A stretch of DNA of 43,500 bases from JANRIC01 sp033765345 (lineage in GTDB: Bacteria > Bacteroidota > Bacteroidia > Cytophagales > Microscillaceae): assembly GCA_033765345.1 (NCBI GenBank), contig JANRIC010000041.1:1-43500 (forward strand), in the 5' to 3' direction. Under the pieces are notes generated by a model, which was not told the origin of the DNA, did not search any database, and saw only the letters and a list, made by a program, of their open reading frames with translations. A program made the position numbers and the translations under genes. Within the stretch, counting starts at the first letter, position 1, and each line of letters starts with the position of its first letter. Shown here piece by piece: positions 17,323-25,214 of the stretch.

Positions 17323-17343
17323 ACAATCAGATGGAACCAAGCG

Positions 17344-17369
17344 TTTTTAGCGTAAAACTGCGCTAAAAA
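17344..17369. repeat. Inverted repeat upstream of the DUF6089 gene
   Basis: Nine-base arms TTTTTAGCG (17344-17352) and CGCTAAAAA (17361-17369) around TAAAACTG. It lies 22 nt before the ATG of the minus-strand barrel gene, so in the mRNA it would be a short 5'-leader hairpin. It could equally be a dimeric operator. Confidence 0.45.
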
Positions 17370-17651
17370 ATGATCAAATAAGGTAAATTGATGAAATTAA
17401 GAAAATTATTTACCTGATAAATTTATATGCAATGAGATTGAGAACGCGGGGCTTTTCAGCAACAAATATAGACATAAATTAAAACTTATCCATTTATACC
17501 CAGATTAAATTGATTTTCAAGATTTCCCTAATCGATTGGCTTGATTTCTACTAATTTAAAAGTTAAAATTTCAGAAAACTGCTTAAGTTTGAGTTTACCT
17601 TGTGTAACTTGTGCAAAGTTTTAAAAAAACAACACATTCTTATTATGACAT

Positions 17652-17683
17652 TTTGTCATTTCACTGACAATTTCCTAACTTGC
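17652..17683 (+). promoter_or_regulatory. Probable miaB promoter
   Basis: TTTG at 17652-17655, a 20-nt spacer and TAACTTGC at 17676-17683 fit the Bacteroidota -33/-7 pattern with one deviation (TAnnTTGC for TAnnTTTG). Transcription would begin near 17690, so translation must start after that. Flanking TGACA/TGTCA half-sites at 17646-17650, 17655-17659 and 17666-17670 form overlapping inverted repeats that could bind a regulator. Confidence 0.5.
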
Positions 17684-17716
17684 AGGCTCAATCAAAAATA
17701 TTTGTTTAAAGCAGAC

Positions 17717-19171
17717 GTGGAAAAGAATAATCAGGCTTGTGAGACCATACAAATCACTTCAGAAGTGAATACCGGTCGAAAGAGAAAGCTTTATATAGAA
17801 AGTTATGGCTGTCAAATGAATTTTTCAGATAGCGAAATTGTGGCTTCGGTCATGAAAGAGCATGGTTTTGACTCGACTTCCGATGCCGAAGCCGCCGATT
17901 TGATCTTTTTGAATACCTGTGCCATCAGAGATAATGCCGAACTCAGAATCCGTAACCGGCTCAAGGGTTTGAATACACTTAAAAAGGAAAAACCACACTT
18001 GCTCATTGGTATCCTTGGCTGTATGGCTGAAAGGTTAAAAAGTAAACTCCTGGAAGAGGAAAAAATTGTGGATTTGGTCGCCGGCCCTGATGCCTATCGT
18101 GACCTGCCCCATCTGGTCAAAGAAGTAGACGAAGGGCATAAGGCCGTAAATGTCTTTTTATCTCGTGAAGAAACCTATGCCGATATTTCACCTGTAAGGC
18201 TCAACTCGAATGGCATTTCGGCTTTTATCTCCATTATGCGGGGTTGTGATAATATGTGCTCCTTTTGTGTAGTTCCTTTTACACGAGGCAGGGAAAGAAG
18301 TCGCGACCCCCACTCGATTGTAGAGGAAGCACAGCAACTTTTCGATCAGGGATACCGAGAAGTAACACTCTTGGGTCAGAATGTAGATTCTTATCTCTGG
18401 AGCTCGCATGCTGAGGTAATCTCAATTACGGCAGAGCGTAAGGCAGTCAAAAAAGGTGTAGATTTGGAAGGCATAGAAGTGGTTAATTTTGCCCAATTAC
18501 TTGAAAGGGTAGCTTTGATTCACCCCGATCTACGGGTTCGGTTCTCGACCTCCCATCCCAAAGATATGACCGATGAGGTACTCCACATCATGGCTCGTCA
18601 TGAAAATATTTGCAATTATATCCACCTTCCAGCACAAAGCGGCAATGACCGAGTGCTTGAGCTGATGAACCGCGGCTATACCCGAGCGTGGTATCTACAA
18701 AGGATTCAAGCAATTCGTAGCATCATCGGGGAAGATTGTGGAATCTCTACCGATATGATCTCTGGTTTTTGTACCGAAACCGAAGCCGAACACCAGGATA
18801 CGCTCTCATTGATGCAGGAAGTGAAATATGATTTTGCCTACATGTTCTATTATTCGGAGCGACCCAATACCCATGCAGCTAAAAAATTACCAGACGACGT
18901 ACCCCTCGAAACGAAGAAAAAACGACTGAATGAGGTTATAAACTTACAGCAACAGCATTCCCTCGAAAGAAACCAAAAAGATCTAGGCAAAACCTTCAAA
19001 GTACTTGTAGAAGGCTTTTCCAAACGATCCGAAGAGCATCTGATGGGTAGAAACTCTGCCAATAAAGTAGTAATTTTTCCCAAAAAAGATGCGAAAAAAG
19101 GAAATTATGTATGGGTAAAAGTAAGTAGTTGTACAGCAGCAACATTGTTAGGAGATATTGTAGATCAATAA
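17717..19171 (+). CDS. miaB: tRNA-2-methylthio-N6-dimethylallyladenosine synthase MiaB
   Basis: Radical SAM methylthiotransferase that converts i6A37 to ms2i6A37 in tRNAs reading UNN codons. The N-terminal methylthiotransferase domain starts KLYIESYGCQMNFSDSEIV and carries the three cluster cysteines (GCQMN, NTCAIRD, LGCMAE). The radical SAM domain has RGCDNMCSFCVVPF with the CxxxCxxC triad, and a TRAM domain (KTFKVLVEGFSKRSEEHLMGR) ends the protein. The frame is open back to ATG 17600, but those 39 extra residues are poor in family resemblance and a promoter lies within them. I therefore place the start at GTG 17717, giving 484 aa, close to the family's usual length. The start remains uncertain; the identity is not. 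Confidence 0.93.
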   Translation: MEKNNQACETIQITSEVNTGRKRKLYIESYGCQMNFSDSEIVASVMKEHGFDSTSDAEAADLIFLNTCAIRDNAELRIRNRLKGLNTLKKEKPHLLIGILGCMAERLKSKLLEEEKIVDLVAGPDAYRDLPHLVKEVDEGHKAVNVFLSREETYADISPVRLNSNGISAFISIMRGCDNMCSFCVVPFTRGRERSRDPHSIVEEAQQLFDQGYREVTLLGQNVDSYLWSSHAEVISITAERKAVKKGVDLEGIEVVNFAQLLERVALIHPDLRVRFSTSHPKDMTDEVLHIMARHENICNYIHLPAQSGNDRVLELMNRGYTRAWYLQRIQAIRSIIGEDCGISTDMISGFCTETEAEHQDTLSLMQEVKYDFAYMFYYSERPNTHAAKKLPDDVPLETKKKRLNEVINLQQQHSLERNQKDLGKTFKVLVEGFSKRSEEHLMGRNSANKVVIFPKKDAKKGNYVWVKVSSCTAATLLGDIVDQ

Positions 19172-19298
19172 TTTGCAATTTTTAACATAAAATCACACGA
19201 AACATAAAAAAAGTTAAACTATACAATTATATGGTATCCAATTGAATTCCGAGTCGTTTATTGTGAAGTAATAGTTTCATGCTTAAACCATCAATAAA

Positions 19299-19874
19299 AT
19301 GAAAAAGCTTTTGCTCTTAGTCTTTATTACTGGAGTATCTATTGCTTCATCAGCTCAGGAAGGAGAGATTTATCCGAGTATGTCCGGAGATAATCTATTG
19401 GAAAAACAAGTATCGCTTCCCGCCAAAGGGGAAGTTTCTTTGGTAGCCCTGGCTTATTCTCCCAAATCCGAAGAATATCTCAAGGCCTGGCGCAAGCCAC
19501 TTTTTGATTTGTTTATACAGGCTCCAGGTACCAATTTGTTTTCGTTTGAACCTTATAATGCCAACCTAAAATTTGTGGTATTGCTGACAGGCGTAAAAAA
19601 GGTCGGAACAGGCAAAGTAAAGTCTCAACTAGAAGAAAACGTAGAAGCGCACTGGAAAGAACATATTGTGGTAGTCAAAGGAAAGTCACTTGAGGATTAT
19701 AGTGTACTTGACCTGGGGAATACTAAAAATGAACGTATTAAACCTTATTTCTTTTTGATGGATAAAAACGGAAAGATTGTATATGCCACCTCAGGTGCTT
19801 ATACTTCCCAAAAACAAAAAGAAATCGAGGAAAAACTCCAGGAATTACTGGGGGATAATCAGTTTAAGGATTAA
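19299..19874 (+). CDS. Exported thioredoxin-like-fold protein, function unknown
   Basis: A 191-aa product with a clear signal peptide (MKKLLLLVFITGVSIASSAQ, cleavage after about residue 20), so probably periplasmic. The pattern SLVALAYSPKSEEYLKAWRK, the later PYFFLMDKNGKIVYATSGAY and the C-terminal KQKEIEEKLQELL helix resemble a thioredoxin-like fold of the ATP10 kind. There is no cysteine in the whole protein, so it cannot be a thiol redox enzyme; a chaperone or binding role is more plausible but not shown. It lies between miaB and the sigma-54 activator and is followed by a good terminator, so it ends its own transcript. Confidence 0.6.
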   Translation: MKKLLLLVFITGVSIASSAQEGEIYPSMSGDNLLEKQVSLPAKGEVSLVALAYSPKSEEYLKAWRKPLFDLFIQAPGTNLFSFEPYNANLKFVVLLTGVKKVGTGKVKSQLEENVEAHWKEHIVVVKGKSLEDYSVLDLGNTKNERIKPYFFLMDKNGKIVYATSGAYTSQKQKEIEEKLQELLGDNQFKD

Positions 19875-19904
19875 TGTACTCGATTCAAATACCTTTTGAA
19901 TCCT

Positions 19905-19937
19905 CCCGGTAAAGAAACACGTGGTTTCTTTACCGGG
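19905..19937 (+). terminator. Rho-independent-type terminator hairpin
   Basis: Arms CCCGGTAAAGAAAC (19905-19918) and GTTTCTTTACCGGG (19924-19937) pair perfectly over 14 bp around a 5-nt loop. It lies 31 nt after the stop of the 191-aa gene. The downstream run is A-rich and then TCTTTT, so the T-tract is imperfect. It separates this gene from the sigma-54 activator. Confidence 0.75.
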
Positions 19938-19994
19938 ATAGCTAAAAAAATCTTTTACTGCACCCCTTCTTGATTTTAGTTAATTCATTGTTTT

Positions 19995-21314
19995 TTGGAA
20001 ATAAACAGTAAAAGCATTTTGGAAGACTCAGAAATTCAAGCAGTTAAACGCCGATTTGGAATAGTCGGCAATTCACCTTTACTGAATAATGCCATTCTCA
20101 GGGCAATCCAAGTAGCCCCTACCGAAATGAGTGTACTCATTACTGGCGAAAGTGGCAGTGGAAAAGAATCATTTTCTAAAATAATTCATAGCCTAAGCAA
20201 GCGAAAACACGGACCCTTTATTGCCATCAACTGCGGTGCTATCCCCGAAGGAACAATCTATTCTGAGCTTTTTGGCCACGAAAAAGGAGCTTTTACCGGC
20301 TCTACCGATGCCCGCAAGGGTTATTTTGAAGTAACCGATGGAGGAACCATCTTCCTGGATGAAATCGGAGAAATGCCTTTTGACTCCCAAGCAATGCTCC
20401 TGCGAATTCTTGAGAATGGCGAATACATCCGCATGGGGTCTTCCAGCCCCCGAAAAACCGATGTCAGAGTCGTGGCCGCCACCAATGTAGACCTCATCCA
20501 AGCAGTACGAGATAAGAAATTCAGAGAAGATTTGTATTTCCGACTTAGCACCATGCCCATTTTTGTGCCTCCGCTAAGAGACCGAGGCAAAGACGTAGAA
20601 TTACTCTTCCGTAAATTTGCCTCCGATTTTTCAGAAAAATATAAAGTAGAACCAATCAAACTTTCTGAAGATGCCAAGGAAGTGCTAGGACGATTCCGCT
20701 TTCCAGGAAATATCCGGCAACTCCGAAATCTTGTAGAGCAAATTTCACTCATCGAGACCGAAACCCGCGTCATTGACGCCCTGAAACTATCTGCCTATCT
20801 GCCTGATGATCAAAAACTATTGGCTTTGACTTTGCCCGATTTACACCATACAAACGGCGATTCCAAAAGTTTTAGTGAACGCGAAATTCTCTACAAAGTC
20901 CTTTTTGACCTCAAAAATGACGTGACCGAACTCAAAAAACTCGTCTTCCAACTGCTCCAAAACGGTGATTACGATGCCGAGTTTATCAGAGATCATAAAG
21001 ACCTTTTTCATAACCTAAACGAAACCGATTTTAAAACACCTAAAATCAAATCCGACCCGCTCTTGCTCAAAGCTCCCGAAGATAATATCATTGAAATCAC
21101 AAGCAACGGCACTTCTAACAAAGAAAACACCCAAGACATCCAACACGAAGAGCAAATTGATACCCTCTCACTAGAAGAAAAAGAAAAAGAACTCATCACC
21201 CGTGCCTTAAAGAAAAATAACAACAAACGAAAATACGCAGCCCAGGATTTGGGCATCTCCGAACGTACTTTGTATCGTAAAATCAAACAATACGAAATTG
21301 ACAACCAAAAATAA
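19995..21314 (+). CDS. Sigma-54-interacting AAA+ activator with Fis-type HTH, no receiver domain
   Basis: A 439-aa transcriptional activator of RNA polymerase-sigma54. The AAA+ domain begins almost at the N-terminus (RFGIVGNSPLL). It has Walker A GESGSGKE, the sigma-54 loop GAFTGS (residues 98-103, Ser for the usual final Ala), Walker B GGTIFLDEIGEMP and the sensor region RFPGNIRQLRNLVEQI. The C-terminus is a Fis-type helix-turn-helix (KRKYAAQDLGISERTLYRKI). A helical linker with acidic stretches (about 280-390) joins them. No N-terminal sensory domain is present. No ATG precedes the domain; the start is TTG 19995 or TTG 20019. It is 19 nt from lptE, so the two are co-transcribed, a conserved pairing in Bacteroidota as I recall. 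Its targets are unknown. Confidence 0.88.
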   Translation: MEINSKSILEDSEIQAVKRRFGIVGNSPLLNNAILRAIQVAPTEMSVLITGESGSGKESFSKIIHSLSKRKHGPFIAINCGAIPEGTIYSELFGHEKGAFTGSTDARKGYFEVTDGGTIFLDEIGEMPFDSQAMLLRILENGEYIRMGSSSPRKTDVRVVAATNVDLIQAVRDKKFREDLYFRLSTMPIFVPPLRDRGKDVELLFRKFASDFSEKYKVEPIKLSEDAKEVLGRFRFPGNIRQLRNLVEQISLIETETRVIDALKLSAYLPDDQKLLALTLPDLHHTNGDSKSFSEREILYKVLFDLKNDVTELKKLVFQLLQNGDYDAEFIRDHKDLFHNLNETDFKTPKIKSDPLLLKAPEDNIIEITSNGTSNKENTQDIQHEEQIDTLSLEEKEKELITRALKKNNNKRKYAAQDLGISERTLYRKIKQYEIDNQK

Positions 21315-21333
21315 AATTTATTAAATTTAAGTT

Positions 21334-21837
21334 ATGATTAACCAAAAAATTCATATTTTTTTATTGCTCTTCCTGGCCATAGGCATTAATTCCTGTGGGA
21401 TTTATTCCTTCACCGGCGTGAACACCCTGGCCAAAAGTATTACTGTGAATAACTTTACAAGCGTAGTCAGCAACGGCCCGCCCAATATGGCTCTGGATTT
21501 GACAGAAAGACTGAAAGAATACTATCAACGCAACTCGCAGCTATCCCTCGCCGATAAAGACGGCGATTTGATCCTAAACGGTAAAATCACCCGCTTTCAG
21601 GTGACGCCCATTTCTGCCACCGGAACAGACGTAGCCGCACAAAACCGATTGAGCATCGCCGTAGAAGTAGAATACGTCAATAATATAGAAGAAAAAAAGG
21701 ATTTTACCCAGACTTTTTCCTTTTATTCGGACTTTCCGCAGACGCAAACCCTCAGCCAAGTAGAAGCTGATAAAGTAGATGAGATTTTTGAGCAAATTGT
21801 ACTCGATATTTTTACTAAAACCATTGCCGACTGGTAA
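21334..21837 (+). CDS. lptE: LptE-like outer-membrane lipoprotein for LPS assembly
   Basis: A 167-aa lipoprotein: MINQKIHIFLLLFLAIGINS followed by Cys21 is a type II signal peptide, and the mature start CGIYSFTG is the hallmark of Bacteroidota LptE-related proteins. LptE plugs the LptD barrel and helps insert lipopolysaccharide into the outer membrane. The central NGKITRFQVTPISATG and AQNRLSIAVEVEYVN segments form the alternating strands expected of the fold. It sits 19 nt after the sigma-54 activator and 20 nt before the TPR protein, forming an operon. LptE families are poorly conserved; the call rests on the N-terminal signature, size and context. Confidence 0.85.
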   Translation: MINQKIHIFLLLFLAIGINSCGIYSFTGVNTLAKSITVNNFTSVVSNGPPNMALDLTERLKEYYQRNSQLSLADKDGDLILNGKITRFQVTPISATGTDVAAQNRLSIAVEVEYVNNIEEKKDFTQTFSFYSDFPQTQTLSQVEADKVDEIFEQIVLDIFTKTIADW

Positions 21838-21857
21838 CCCGAAAACCTGATAAAACT

Positions 21858-23534
21858 ATGAATAAAACTAAATTAATTCAATTGATTGAAAACCCTTCGC
21901 AGATTACCGAAAATGATCTCGAGCATCTCGAAGAAATCATCGCCACGTATCCCTATTGTCAGGTAGCCCATTTGATGATTGCTAAATTTACCCACGATCA
22001 GGAAAGTATGCTTGCCCCACAAAAAATCCGAAGGGCAGCCGCTTATGCCTATGACCGTACTTTATTAAGACAATTGATCCTGGGCAAATCCAGTAAACTT
22101 AGCCAGAACAACTCCATCCAACTCAAAACTCAGGTAGACCAGCTAGACCAGCAAGGTGAGAAAGTAAACCACCCATTATCCGAAAATACACCCCTTATTC
22201 AAGAAAAAACAGATACCTCGCAAGAAACCCCAACCTCAAACAAATCATTTTTTGATACGATTACTTTGGATAAATCTGAGCCTGACTTCCCTCAAGTAGA
22301 ATCTGAACCGGAATTTGCTCCTTTCTCCGGCTTCACCGAAGAAAATATATCGCCCAAATCTGAATCCAATAACTTACTCAATGAAGGAATGGCTCTTACA
22401 CTCTACCACGAGGGTAAGGAAGAAGAAGCAATCCGAGTCTATCAACAATTGGCCAAATTGCATCCCGAAAGAAAACAATATTTTTATAATCAGATTTCTA
22501 TTCTACAAGGTTCGGATTTTGTTTCTGATGAGCAAGAAGTGAAAAAAAGCACCCCAGATCAGAAATGGGAAAATCATACCGCCTCGTTTTTTGAAAATCT
22601 TGATATCCCCGATACAGAATCTCAGGAAATATTACCGATAGCCGAAAGCCTCCCAAGCAGTGTCTATGAAGATATCAACGAAGGCAAGGCAATGGGGCTG
22701 TATTACGATGGCAAAACCGAAGAAGCCCAGGCCATGTATCTACAACTTATGGAGCTATACCCTGATAAAAAAGCGCACTATCAGGAGCAACTCAATGATC
22801 TGATAGGCATCAAACCCAAAACTTCATACAATGAATCGGACAACACCCAGAATCTATCCAAAACAATCATCCCTGCGGATGAAAAATCTTTTTTTGAAGG
22901 CATCAACACCCTAGAAGATGCCTCCTCTTTGCCCCCAGATAACACTCAGAACCATGCAGAAGTATTCCCTGAAAAAGATAATAGCTCTGCCAAAGGATCT
23001 TTTTTTGATATGATTGAAAGTGAATTTAAGAATAATCCAATCACTAATTTCCCTACCCCTGATTTAATCCAAGACGATACTTCGGATGCTGTCCCTGATG
23101 TAAGCTCTCTAGAGCCCGTAGGGCTTGATAATAAAGAAGAAACCGATTACATCAATGAAAGTGAAGCTATTATGCTTTTTAATCAAGGGAAAAATGCTGA
23201 GGCCATCCGTATTTACGAAAGTTTGATTGTAAAAAACCCCCAAAAAGCCAGCTATTATCGAAGTCAAATCAATGTGCTGAGAGAAACAGAACTTGGGCTG
23301 AATCCTGAGAATGCTTTGTCCAAAAAAACCGAAGATAGTCTACAGAACCAAAGCGGAAGTTTTACTCCCATAGATTTGGATGCCTATACAGAAGAAATAA
23401 GCGAAAGAGCAGCTATTCAGCTTTTTAACCTCGGAAATACTGGTGAAGCGATTGCAGTTTATGAAAAACTAATACTCAAGTTTCCCGAAAAAAAATCGTA
23501 TTTCCTTTCACAAATAGAGATATTGAGGAGTTAA
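21858..23534 (+). CDS. Four-TPR protein with repeated SFF[DE] motifs in disordered linkers
   Basis: A 558-aa protein, apparently cytoplasmic, with no signal peptide. An N-terminal region (1-75, LIENPSQITENDLEHLEEII) is followed by four single tetratricopeptide-like units starting near residues 176, 275, 435 and 516. Each reads like A(M/I)xL(Y/F)xxGKxxEAIxxYxxLxxxxPxKxxYxxxQIxxL. They are not in tandem but separated by Pro/Ser/Asp/Glu-rich, disordered linkers. The linkers contain a short motif, SFFD or SFFE, at Ser130, Ser243, Ser344 and Ser381. The pattern suggests repeated binding of one partner. It lies in the lptE operon and ends 126 nt before secG. I infer a scaffolding role linked to envelope biogenesis; no enzyme domain is present. 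Confidence 0.75.
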   Translation: MNKTKLIQLIENPSQITENDLEHLEEIIATYPYCQVAHLMIAKFTHDQESMLAPQKIRRAAAYAYDRTLLRQLILGKSSKLSQNNSIQLKTQVDQLDQQGEKVNHPLSENTPLIQEKTDTSQETPTSNKSFFDTITLDKSEPDFPQVESEPEFAPFSGFTEENISPKSESNNLLNEGMALTLYHEGKEEEAIRVYQQLAKLHPERKQYFYNQISILQGSDFVSDEQEVKKSTPDQKWENHTASFFENLDIPDTESQEILPIAESLPSSVYEDINEGKAMGLYYDGKTEEAQAMYLQLMELYPDKKAHYQEQLNDLIGIKPKTSYNESDNTQNLSKTIIPADEKSFFEGINTLEDASSLPPDNTQNHAEVFPEKDNSSAKGSFFDMIESEFKNNPITNFPTPDLIQDDTSDAVPDVSSLEPVGLDNKEETDYINESEAIMLFNQGKNAEAIRIYESLIVKNPQKASYYRSQINVLRETELGLNPENALSKKTEDSLQNQSGSFTPIDLDAYTEEISERAAIQLFNLGNTGEAIAVYEKLILKFPEKKSYFLSQIEILRS

Positions 23535-23576
23535 TCCCAATAAATGTTTATTTAGCAAAACAAAAAAAGTCTGACA

Positions 23577-23608
23577 TTTGAATTTCACGGGGAAATGTTG
23601 TTTCTTTG
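23577..23608 (+). promoter_or_regulatory. Probable secG promoter
   Basis: TTTG at 23577-23580, a 20-nt spacer, and TTTCTTTG at 23601-23608 fit the Bacteroidota promoter pattern with one mismatch to TAnnTTTG. The distance to the secG ATG is 52 nt. The upstream TGACATTTG and downstream GCAGCCT match the miaB promoter region. Confidence 0.6.
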
Positions 23609-23660
23609 CAGCCTTAATTACGAATTTTATTACAAAAATATCTAAATATTAACTCATATT

Positions 23661-24035
23661 ATGTACGCTGCCATACTTATATTGATTCTTATCGCTTCTG
23701 TCCTACTTATTTTGGTGATTCTGGCTCAGAATTCCAAAGGTGGAGGCATGAGTGCACAATTTGGAGGTTCGGGTGCTAATCAGATGATCGGTGCCCAAAA
23801 TACAACCAATTTACTTGAAAAAATCACCTGGGGTTTTGCTACAGCCATCTTGGTTTTGAGTTTAGGGGCTAACTTTCTCATTGACCGTACACAAGGAGAT
23901 ATTCCGTCAAGCCCTAATGTAGAAAAAGCCAAAAGTCGAAACCTTCCTCAAAATATTCAGCCCAATCCTGGTAGTAGCAATAGTTCCGGCGAAGAAAATA
24001 ACAACGCAGCTGATCAACCTGCCGAACAGAAATAA
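23661..24035 (+). CDS. secG: Protein translocase subunit SecG
   Basis: Small accessory subunit of the SecYEG channel in the inner membrane. The 124-aa protein has two transmembrane helices (about 3-22 and 55-74). Between them lies the characteristic glycine-rich loop AQNSKGGGMSAQFGGSGANQ, with the downstream EKITWGFA segment. The C-terminal 45 residues are a Pro/Ser/Asn/Glu-rich tail, a common extension in this phylum. It has its own promoter, 126 nt after the TPR gene, and is followed by a 13-bp hairpin, so it can be transcribed alone. In related genomes groES/groEL often follow; here they do not. Confidence 0.93.
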   Translation: MYAAILILILIASVLLILVILAQNSKGGGMSAQFGGSGANQMIGAQNTTNLLEKITWGFATAILVLSLGANFLIDRTQGDIPSSPNVEKAKSRNLPQNIQPNPGSSNSSGEENNNAADQPAEQK

Positions 24036-24095
24036 GCTTGCCAGGATATAATGAATGATGAGATGTGTCGGTATATATTTTTTGAGACATACAAG

Positions 24096-24130
24096 GAATT
24101 AAAGAAAGGATTATACTCTTTCTTTAATTC
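24096..24130. terminator. Convergent hairpin between secG and the 103-aa gene
   Basis: Arms 24096-24108 (GAATTAAAGAAAG) and 24118-24130 (CTTTCTTTAATTC) pair perfectly over 13 bp with a 9-nt loop. It lies 60 nt after secG and covers the last codons of the opposing 103-aa gene. It may end both transcripts, though it lacks a long T-run. Confidence 0.5.
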
Positions 24131-24435
24131 ATACGAGCAAAAGGGTTGATGCGCTCGAAGGGGCTTTTCTCTATTCCATTTTTCTCAGGATTGGGTCTCA
24201 AAGTATACTCATTTTCAACTTTTACCCTGTAGTTATCGACAAAAATAAAAGATTGTCCGGATTTTTCATTTTTTATTTCCACGAAATACACACCTCTTTC
24301 TGTCCTACCAGTTTCAATTACTTTAAACGGACTTTTAAAATTATCATAATAGCAAATATCATCTTTATGCAAATCGAGGATATTTACTTCTTTTTTGTTG
24401 GGGTGTCTTTTTTTAAAGAATGTTAATAAACTCAT
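24124..24435 (-). CDS. Small protein of unknown function
   Basis: A 103-aa protein from ATG 24435 (the frame extends two codons further to a TTG at 24441, which is less likely). It reads MSLLTFFKKRHPNKK, then a small beta-rich middle (DICYYDNFKSPFKVIETG, GVYFVEIKNEKSG, FIFVDNYRVKVENEY) and a polar tail. The strand pattern resembles a small SH3-like or Tudor-like barrel, but that is a guess from alternation only. No signal peptide or family is recognised. It is convergent with secG and stands alone. Confidence 0.6.
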   Translation of the reverse strand: MSLLTFFKKRHPNKKEVNILDLHKDDICYYDNFKSPFKVIETGRTERGVYFVEIKNEKSGQSFIFVDNYRVKVENEYTLRPNPEKNGIEKSPFERINPFARMN

Positions 24436-24649
24436 TTTCAAAAGTTTAAGTTTGCGTTAGTACATAAAGTTAGAAGATATTAATCCTGTCATAGAATTAT
24501 CGCTCAAGTTAATAAAATAATCTGAAATACCTAAGCTAATAAATCACAAATATCTTTCTCCATGATAGAAATCTATATAGTCGACAAATTGTTTACGTGT
24601 AAACCTGAAAGACTTGGCTGGCAAAGATATATATTTTTAAAAAAATAAA

Positions 24650-24684
24650 AAAAGGAGGCTAATTTGATGAATTAGCCTCCTTTT
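24650..24684. terminator. Bidirectional rho-independent terminator
   Basis: The stem AAAAGGAGGCTAATT (24650-24664) pairs with AATTAGCCTCCTTTT (24670-24684) around TGATG and is followed by further T. On the minus strand it lies just after the stop of the 100-aa gene (24708) and ends in a T-run from the A-stretch at 24640-24653. It is the best terminator in the window. Confidence 0.88.
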
Positions 24685-24707
24685 TTTTATAAAAATCTTC
24701 AAATAGT

Positions 24708-25010
24708 TTATGCCAGCTCCAATTCTACAACAGATACTTCCTGCTCTTCTGTAAGTATTTTTGTCAAATAAGCATTCAAATCCTCACACATGATGTCTAC
24801 TACCTCTTCAAAAGGTATATCTCTTACATCAAGGCGACCAATCATGGTATTATTCTCTCTGAATTTATCAGCCTTATCATCGATTACAGCCCCCATGGCA
24901 TAGTAAAAATCTTCCCAGGCCATAAGCTGTGACATGTTATTAGCGTCATTTTCGGGAAAACGGATGATCTTGGTTCGATCTTTAGCGAAGATTTGGATTT
25001 CGTAATTCAT
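24708..25010 (-). CDS. Small acidic protein of unknown function
   Basis: A 100-aa acidic protein starting MNYEIQIFAKDRTKIIRFPE from an ATG at 25010. It has no signal peptide or membrane helix. The N-terminal 20 residues look like a beta-hairpin; the rest is helical, with an acidic C-terminal half (FEEVVDIMCEDLNAYLTKIL). I do not recognise a family. A strong terminator follows it, and about 200 nt of AT-rich DNA with no clear promoter precede it. The small size and ordered composition suggest a real single-gene unit. Confidence 0.6.
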   Translation of the reverse strand: MNYEIQIFAKDRTKIIRFPENDANNMSQLMAWEDFYYAMGAVIDDKADKFRENNTMIGRLDVRDIPFEEVVDIMCEDLNAYLTKILTEEQEVSVVELELA

Positions 25011-25214
25011 ACAGGTTAAATTAAGTTATACTTACATCCATAACGCAGAATTTTCATATAAAGTTGTACAATTTTAATAAAAACTTATACTATTTTAATT
25101 TTTTCAAAAAATATAAAATAATATTCGGCCATATATGCGAAAAGGTAGGTATATTTTGCCTTAGTAGAAAATATAAAAATTTTATTATCCTGTCATTGAG
25201 TAGTATCTGTTTTT

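Noticed and set aside
24036..24123. groES/groEL expected after secG
   Set aside because: These genes often follow secG in the phylum, but here the hairpin and an unrelated convergent gene follow; no trace of groES was seen.
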